Of a stretch of 64,000 bases of DNA, positions 59,400 to 64,000 are shown one piece after another. Source of the stretch: Paragonimus westermani (Eukaryota; Platyhelminthes; Trematoda; Plagiorchiida; Troglotrematidae); contig QNGE01000280.1 in assembly GCA_008508345.1 (NCBI GenBank), positions 188,662 to 252,661 on the forward strand, in the 5' to 3' direction. The translations under genes were made by a program, and so were the position numbers. Position 1 is the first letter of the stretch. Every line of letters begins with the position of its first letter. The notes beneath the pieces were generated by a model that was not told the DNA's origin, made no database searches, and saw nothing but the letters and a program-made list of their open reading frames with translations.

Positions 59400-61028
59400 T
59401 TGCCAGGTAACGGTTTTGTTGCAATCCTCCAACAATTTCCACAACTAACCAATCCTCCTAATGCAACATCGCCGCATAAACGCGATGTTTTCCATCACAT
59501 CGTCACCAAAGGCCTACCTACATACGCACGTCCCAGACGTTTGCCACCGCACAAACTCAAAGTGGCCAAAGCAGAATTTGAACACCTCATACGACTTGGA
59601 GTTATCCAGCTTTCCAATAGTCCATGGGTCTCACCCCTCCATATGGTTCCTAAAAAATTACCAGGTGACTGGCGTCCGTGTGGCGATTACCGCGCCCTGA
59701 ACAACGTCACCGTTCCAGACCGATACCCTATTCCGCACGTCCACGATTTTTCAATCGGGTTAAACGGCAAGACAATTTTCTCGAAGAGAGATTTGGTTCG
59801 AGCTTACCACCAAATCCTCTTGGCCCCGGAAGACGTCCCAAAGACCGCCATTACCACTCCCTTTGGACTGTATGAATTCGTTCACATGTCATTTGGCCTA
59901 CGGAACGCTGCACAGACTTTCCAAAGGTTCACGGACCAAGTAGTTCGTGGTTTAGATTTCGTGTAAGTTTATATTGACGACATCGTAGTCGCCAGTGAGG
60001 ACACTCAACAGCAAGCGTCACATCTTCGAAAGCTGTTCGAACGTCTTACCCAATACGGTGTCACGCTAAACTCTATGAAGTGTACCTTCGGAGTTACTTC
60101 CATAGATTTTCTCGGACATCGAATCGACAGTAACGATATCCGGCCTTTGCCAGAGAAAATTAGTGCTGTTAAGGACTACCCACAGCCGCAGTACTTAAAA
60201 GGTCTCCGACGCTTCCTAGGTATTGTCAGTTATTATTGTCGTTTTATCCCACGATATTCAGAGCTTCTAAAACTCCTCACGGACATTTTGAAAGAAAATC
60301 CTAAACACTTTGTTCTGTCTCCGGAAGCTAATAGTGCGTTTCTTTCAGCCAAAGAAGTTTTGTCCAAAGCAACCACATTAATGCATTTAAGAAAAGATGA
60401 ACGCTGGCCGCTGATTCTGAAGACCGACGCATCTCAATCGGCTGTTGGCGCTGTTCTACAACAAAACGTGAATGATGAGATCCAGCCCTTGTCCTTTTTC
60501 TCCCGAAAACTCCAACCAGCGCAAACGCACTACAGTACCTTCGGTCGCGAGTTACTGGCTATTTACTTTGCCATTAAACACTTTTGACATCTTCTAGAGG
60601 GTCGCAACTCCATTGTCTTCACTGATCACAAACCCCTTGTGTTGGCCTTCCGTTCCCCTCCAGATCGGTACTCTCCGAGAGAAACAAGACACCTGGACTT
60701 TATCTCTCAGTTCACCACTGACATCCGTTTTATAGACGGCTCTGGTAATTTTGTCGCCGACGCCTCATTTCGTCCGGATGTTAGTCAAATATCCGCAAGC
60801 GTCATCGATTTTCTCTCCCTCGCGAAATCCCAGGTTAATGACCCAGAATCTCGCCAACTTCGTGCCAAACCCTCTCTAAAACTGCGTGTTATTCCTTTAG
60901 CCCAGTCAGAATATTCACTCACGTGTGATATGTCTACGGGTATATCGCGGTCGTTTGTTCCTGTCACACACTGGTTTGATGTTTTTAGCCGCCTCCATTC
61001 TTTGTCGCATCCAAACATACGAAGCTAG
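59400..61028 (+). pseudogene. reverse transcriptase and RNase H of copy A
   Basis: One phase from 59400 to 61028, broken only by stops at 59964 and 60585. [52 protein letters not shown] (motif A), [22 protein letters not shown] (motif B), and VYIDDIVV at 59967-59990 with both catalytic Asp residues kept just after the stop. Next come FLGHRIDSNDIRPLPEK and FLGIVSYYCRFIPRYSELL. RNase H: LKTDASQSAVGAVLQQ, FGRELLAIYFAIKHF and, after the second stop, FTDHKPLVLAF near 60620-60650. DRYSPRETRHLDFISQFT follows, as in the family. All RT and RNase H catalytic residues appear intact; the stops are the damage. Confidence 0.93.
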
Positions 61029-62061
61029 TCACCGACCGTTACATTCGGCCCGGCATTCATAAGGATGTCCGTAACTGGGCCAAACAGTGCCTGGAATGCC
61101 AACGTAGTAAAGTTTATCGTCACACCATCACTACTCCGGGAACCTTTGCCCTATTCGATGGACGCTTTAAACACGTCCACCTTGATATCGTTGGTCCCCT
61201 TCCTCCTTCCAACGGTTATACACATCTTTTAACCTGCGTGGATCAATTCACCAAATGGTCCATTGCCGTCCCTTTGAACAATACGTCAACGGAAACTATT
61301 GCACGCAGTTCAGTCAATTCGTGGACTTCGAATTTTGGCGTTCCGGCCACTATCACCACTGACTGTGGATCTCAGTTTACTCCAGCTCTTTTTCGTGATT
61401 TGAATCGTGCTCTTGGTTGCGAACATATAACGACCACTGCGTATCATCCGTCGTCAAACGGTATGGTCTCAAGGTTTCACCGTCAACTAAAATCATTTTT
61501 AATGGCAACATCGGCTGGTGACAAACGGTCTGATCGCTTAACTCTTAGTCTCCTCGGCCTGCGAACTACTGTCAAGGAAGATGTTGGGTGCACCCCAGCA
61601 GAACTCGTGTACGGTTGTACATTGCGTATCCCTGGATAGTTTCCCTCTAAGTCCCTGGTACATCTGAGTCCCGAAACGAGTTACGTCACGAGTCTTCAGA
61701 ATCACATGCGGCATACTCAACCTTCACCCCACGGAGAAAGCTGCACCAAGAACAAATTCATCGTGATCTGCGCACTTGTCCTTTTGTTTTCATCCGTGTT
61801 GGTTCACCTAAAACACCCCTACAGCCACCGTATGATGGTTCTTTCAGAGTGCTTGATCGTAAAGACAAGTATTTTGTCATTGACGAGAACGGGACACGTC
61901 ACTCTGTGAGCATTGACAGAAAAGTTGCTCACGTCGACCGGAATTCAACGTCCCCGTTTCGTCCGCCAGACATAAAAAAATACCGATGGTTTCAGCCAGT
62001 GTATCCTAGATCCGTCTACCGACTCACAAAACCTTTCTCAATCTACCCAACCCATGTTTGA
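61022..62061 (+). pseudogene. integrase of copy A
   Basis: A frameshift near 61020 moves pol one phase. It reads KLVTDRYIRPGIHKDVRNWAK and CLECQRSK (zinc region), HVHLDIVGPLPPSNGY, TCVDQFTKWSIAVPL (first catalytic Asp), TTDCGSQFTPALF (second Asp), and YHPSSNGMVSRFHRQLK. In the last, the catalytic Glu is Ser (TCA at 61469-61471). After TPAELVYGCTLRIPG and a stop at 61637, the C-terminus continues through a second frameshift near 61730. There, PYDGSFRVLDRKDKYFVIDENG and VSIDRKVAHV form the tail, ending at the stop at 62059. Confidence 0.9.
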
Positions 62062-62224
62062 CACTAGTGACCATACCCGTTTTCCGGCCTCCCAACCCAA
62101 GACATGCAAACCACACACTCGTTCTGGCCGAACCGTTAGATGACCGACAGTCTATAGCGATTATCATCGTTGATTCACTGTGTGATTCTCCAATTATCGA
62201 GCGTCTTCTTTTCGCTCACGCTCT

Positions 62225-62236
62225 AGGGAGGAGTTA
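62225..62236 (+). other. polypurine tract of copy A
   Basis: AGGGAGGAGTTA lies directly before the 3' LTR start TGTAGGG, where second-strand DNA synthesis is primed in this class of elements. Confidence 0.8.
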
Positions 62237-62430
62237 TGTAGGGTCTGTTACCATTTCGATCCCTTGTTACATACCATTCTTCATACCGGTTATGTTCATT
62301 GTACATATTAACTACTTGTCTATTGTTTGAATCAATACACACTTCGTCCTCGTGCGTTTCGCCTTCTGCTCACACGCGGTCTTGTATTTGCCTTGAGGTA
62401 CTGTTGCCCCCAACTCTTTGTTCCACTACA
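62237..62430 (+). repeat. 3' LTR of copy A, internally deleted
   Basis: 194 bases from TGTAGGG to CACTACA. It lacks the 143 bases present at 57851-57993 of the 5' LTR. The break falls between ACGCGGTC and TTGTATTTGCC, where the 5' copy has CTG at both edges of the missing piece, which suggests loss by slippage or microhomology after insertion. Confidence 0.93.
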
Positions 62431-62600
62431 CGTCGCATAGTTTGGTAACTGAATCATGGGTGTGTGTCACTGAATGAGTAGTTCAACGCGTAGTAATCGC
62501 CGCTTAGCCACCAGAAGTCTTCTCGTCTCTGATGGATGGGAACAGTGGCGGTGTTGTTCGTAGCTCGGGTTGATGGTTTTGGAATTGATATGTTCTCCGA
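62431..62600 (-). pseudogene. CsRn1-like copy B, RT N-terminal part (right of the nested insertion)
   Basis: Minus-strand reading gives WWLSGDYYALNYS near 62510-62470, the RT block that reads [11 protein letters not shown] in the family, then HDSVTKLC up to the insertion point. Removing copy A and one target duplicate joins this in frame to the RT residues left of 57706. Right of about 62600 the similarity stops where a BEL/Pao fragment begins. Confidence 0.7.
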
Positions 62601-62699
62601 GTTTGGCATTTAGGTTGCAAACGTTTCATCACCAAGCAAGATGACATCATCAGTGCGTGAGTGTTTCAGCGTATACGTATACGTGAACACATTGAGTAT

Positions 62700-64000
62700 C
62701 AGCTGGCATCCGAGCATATGAAAGCGTGCATCAAGCCGTTCGTACGTGATTTTACGTTTATGACTCTCTATCCTCCTTACCAGATGCAACCTTGGCAATC
62801 ACCTTTGTCCGTAGTTCAACGTCATTGCTGCCTAAAGTAGGAATTTGGTTTACCAGATGTTTGTCGAGTAGCCGCAAAGTTCTCGATATGCCCGCCGATT
62901 CCAAGCTCACTGGCAGCACAACAGAAGTAGCAATAGTTTGTCATCCGAATATTAGTTGAATGTCAACTGGGACGCCGAAGTGAAATAATTTATTATAAAC
63001 CCAAAACTGTCCAAGAAACTGCCCACAAAGGGAGAATATTCTGTCTGCCGTCATCGGTATCTTCGACGCAGTCAGACTCACAGCTCCATGACCATTACAA
63101 GGAAGGGTTTCATTGCAAGAGCCGTGCCGCAAAAGGCTGGAGTAGAATGACCCACTGAACACAGAAACACACTCAAAGTGGCACGACTGTGTAAAACATT
63201 CACAAGAACTTGGTGAAGTACAGATTTCTAGATGTTTAAGGCACAATGAGTTTGCAAACTGGCTTTGAGTTGCATGTAATTTGTGATGCATCCGAAGTGG
63301 GATGTGATACAGTTACCTACGTTTGCTTCCAAGATGACAATGGCGAGCGCTTTTATGTACGGCTGTTTACGAAAGCTTGAGTAGCATCTCTCAAATCACT
63401 TTCCATTTCTCGAATCGATCTGACTACAGCTGCACTTTGCGCTGGTGTGTTCCAAATGACACTGGTGCCTGAATGCTTGTTTCGAGGACGTGAACTTTGG
63501 GATAGATTCACTGATCATGTTGCTTTACGTCAACGGTACGATTACACGTTTCGTCAAGTTCGTTAAAAATAATCATACATCCTTGGTGTTTGTGCCCCAC
63601 TGCAGTGGCGATATGTACGATCATGTGACAATCCCGCGGTTAAAGCGTCACGCGGTGTGAGAAGTCTGTACAAAAGTGTCTACATGAACTGGAATTCCTT
63701 AGGCAACCGCTAAGTTTGTGAGCCGGTGCATCTAAACCCACTAAATCTGGCGTGGAGTTGAAAAAAGGCCGCATTGCAAATGAATGTTGTGGGCGAATCT
63801 AACAAATTACTACCAATTTGCCGCAAGCTTTTTGAGTAACCCAAGCCGTTGAGAGCCTTAGCCTAGTTAGGAGATACGGTCGCACCATACTACTCACACC
63901 ACTATTCAGTAGCAGCGGGGATCGAGATGATCGCGTGATAAATACGGCAGAGATACGGGATAGATCATTGGAGGGCAGAATGACATATAATGGCTTTCGC
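62700..64000 (+). pseudogene. BEL/Pao pol fragment (RT to RNase H and linker), runs off the window
   Basis: ESVHQAVRT then FYVYDSLSSLPDATLA at 62720-62795 is the RT catalytic block (family FYVDDCL), with the first catalytic Asp changed to Tyr. CLSSSRKVLDMPADSKLTGS near 62855, NVNWDAEVK..FIINPKLSKKLPTK near 62958-63030 and ENILSAVIGIFDAVRLTAP near 63030-63090 follow in shifting frames. RNase H: FELHVICDASEVGCDTVTYV at 63258-63315, ISRIDLTTAAL near 63410 and QWRYVRSCDNPAVKASRGV near 63607-63660, then the linker to integrase near 63770-63870. The order is exactly that of BEL/Pao pol. The integrase would lie beyond the window. It is a different copy from the one at 44-49 kb. Confidence 0.78.

Larger units (their letters stand above)
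57707..62430 (+). mobile_element. CsRn1-like Ty3/gypsy retrotransposon, copy A, LTR-complete
   Basis: A 4.72-kb plus-strand element with both LTRs (57707-58042 and 62237-62430), TG...CA ends, a primer site, gag, pol and a polypurine tract. The bases CGTC occur directly outside both ends (57703-57706 and 62431-62434), a 4-bp target-site duplication. Gag is in one frame and pol in the -1 frame relative to it. The element sits inside the RT of copy B. It is dead: stops in gag, protease Asp to His, stops in RT and RNase H, two pol frameshifts, and integrase Glu to Ser. Roughly 7 percent LTR divergence by hand count shows it is old but younger than its neighbours. Confidence 0.93.

Noticed and set aside
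62610..63291. Minus-strand frames at 62610-62798 and 62941-63291 considered as protease and RT start of copy B
   Set aside because: The plus strand has a continuous series of BEL/Pao RT and RNase H motifs over the same bases, which explains the region better.

Overview
The window looks like intergenic, repeat-dominated animal DNA, most likely from a flatworm (Platyhelminthes: tapeworm or fluke). The evidence is its content: CsRn1-type Ty3/gypsy elements with a tRNA-Trp-like primer site and the odd C-X2-H-X9-C-X3-C gag box, RTE and CR1-type LINEs of the kind common in trematodes and cestodes, Mag-type gypsy, BEL/Pao, a Penelope-like piece, a CACTA-like transposase piece and a tRNA-derived SINE. 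I found no convincing host gene, no rRNA or functional tRNA gene, no operon-like structure and no CRISPR array. Nearly every long open frame is part of a decayed transposable element or an antisense shadow of one. Most calls rest on reading decayed proteins across several frames by eye, without a database search.

Layout. 1-12.4 kb: an RTE LINE remnant (minus, 2.1-3.4 kb), then a CACTA/EnSpm-like TNP2 transposase fragment (plus, 7.4-8.5 kb) followed by a DUF4806-like fragment (plus, 9.5-10.6 kb), and an 11-bp tandem repeat with an inverted partner near 10.86 kb. 12.4-16.6 kb: a CR1-type LINE on the minus strand (endonuclease 15.7-16.6, reverse transcriptase 12.4-13.96) containing an opposite-strand Penelope-like fragment (14.2-14.8). 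16.8-21.9 kb: a whole but inactivated Mag-type gypsy element on the minus strand with both LTRs. 23 kb: the C-terminus of another CR1-type LINE. 28.0-32.1 kb: CsRn1-like copy C (minus). 32.2-34.1 kb: a second RTE with endonuclease and RT (minus). 34.15-37.3 kb: CsRn1-like copy D (plus). 39.6-42.0 kb: CR1-type LINE (plus).

42.6-52.0 kb is a pile-up: a Mag-type gag (plus), a BEL/Pao element (minus, gag to integrase), a Mag-type gag-protease-RT piece (minus) fused directly to the BEL gag, and a Mag-type integrase (plus). 53.3-53.6 kb is a SINE.

55.4-62.6 kb is the clearest history. An older CsRn1-like element (copy B, minus) is split inside its reverse transcriptase by a younger, LTR-complete CsRn1-like element (copy A, plus, 57707-62430) flanked by a 4-bp target duplication. 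A BEL/Pao pol fragment (plus) then runs off the right end.

These pieces do not work together as a system. They are layers of insertion and decay, and every element I could read carries stops, frameshifts or changed catalytic residues. The stretches between them are mostly unassigned, and older repeats may remain in them.
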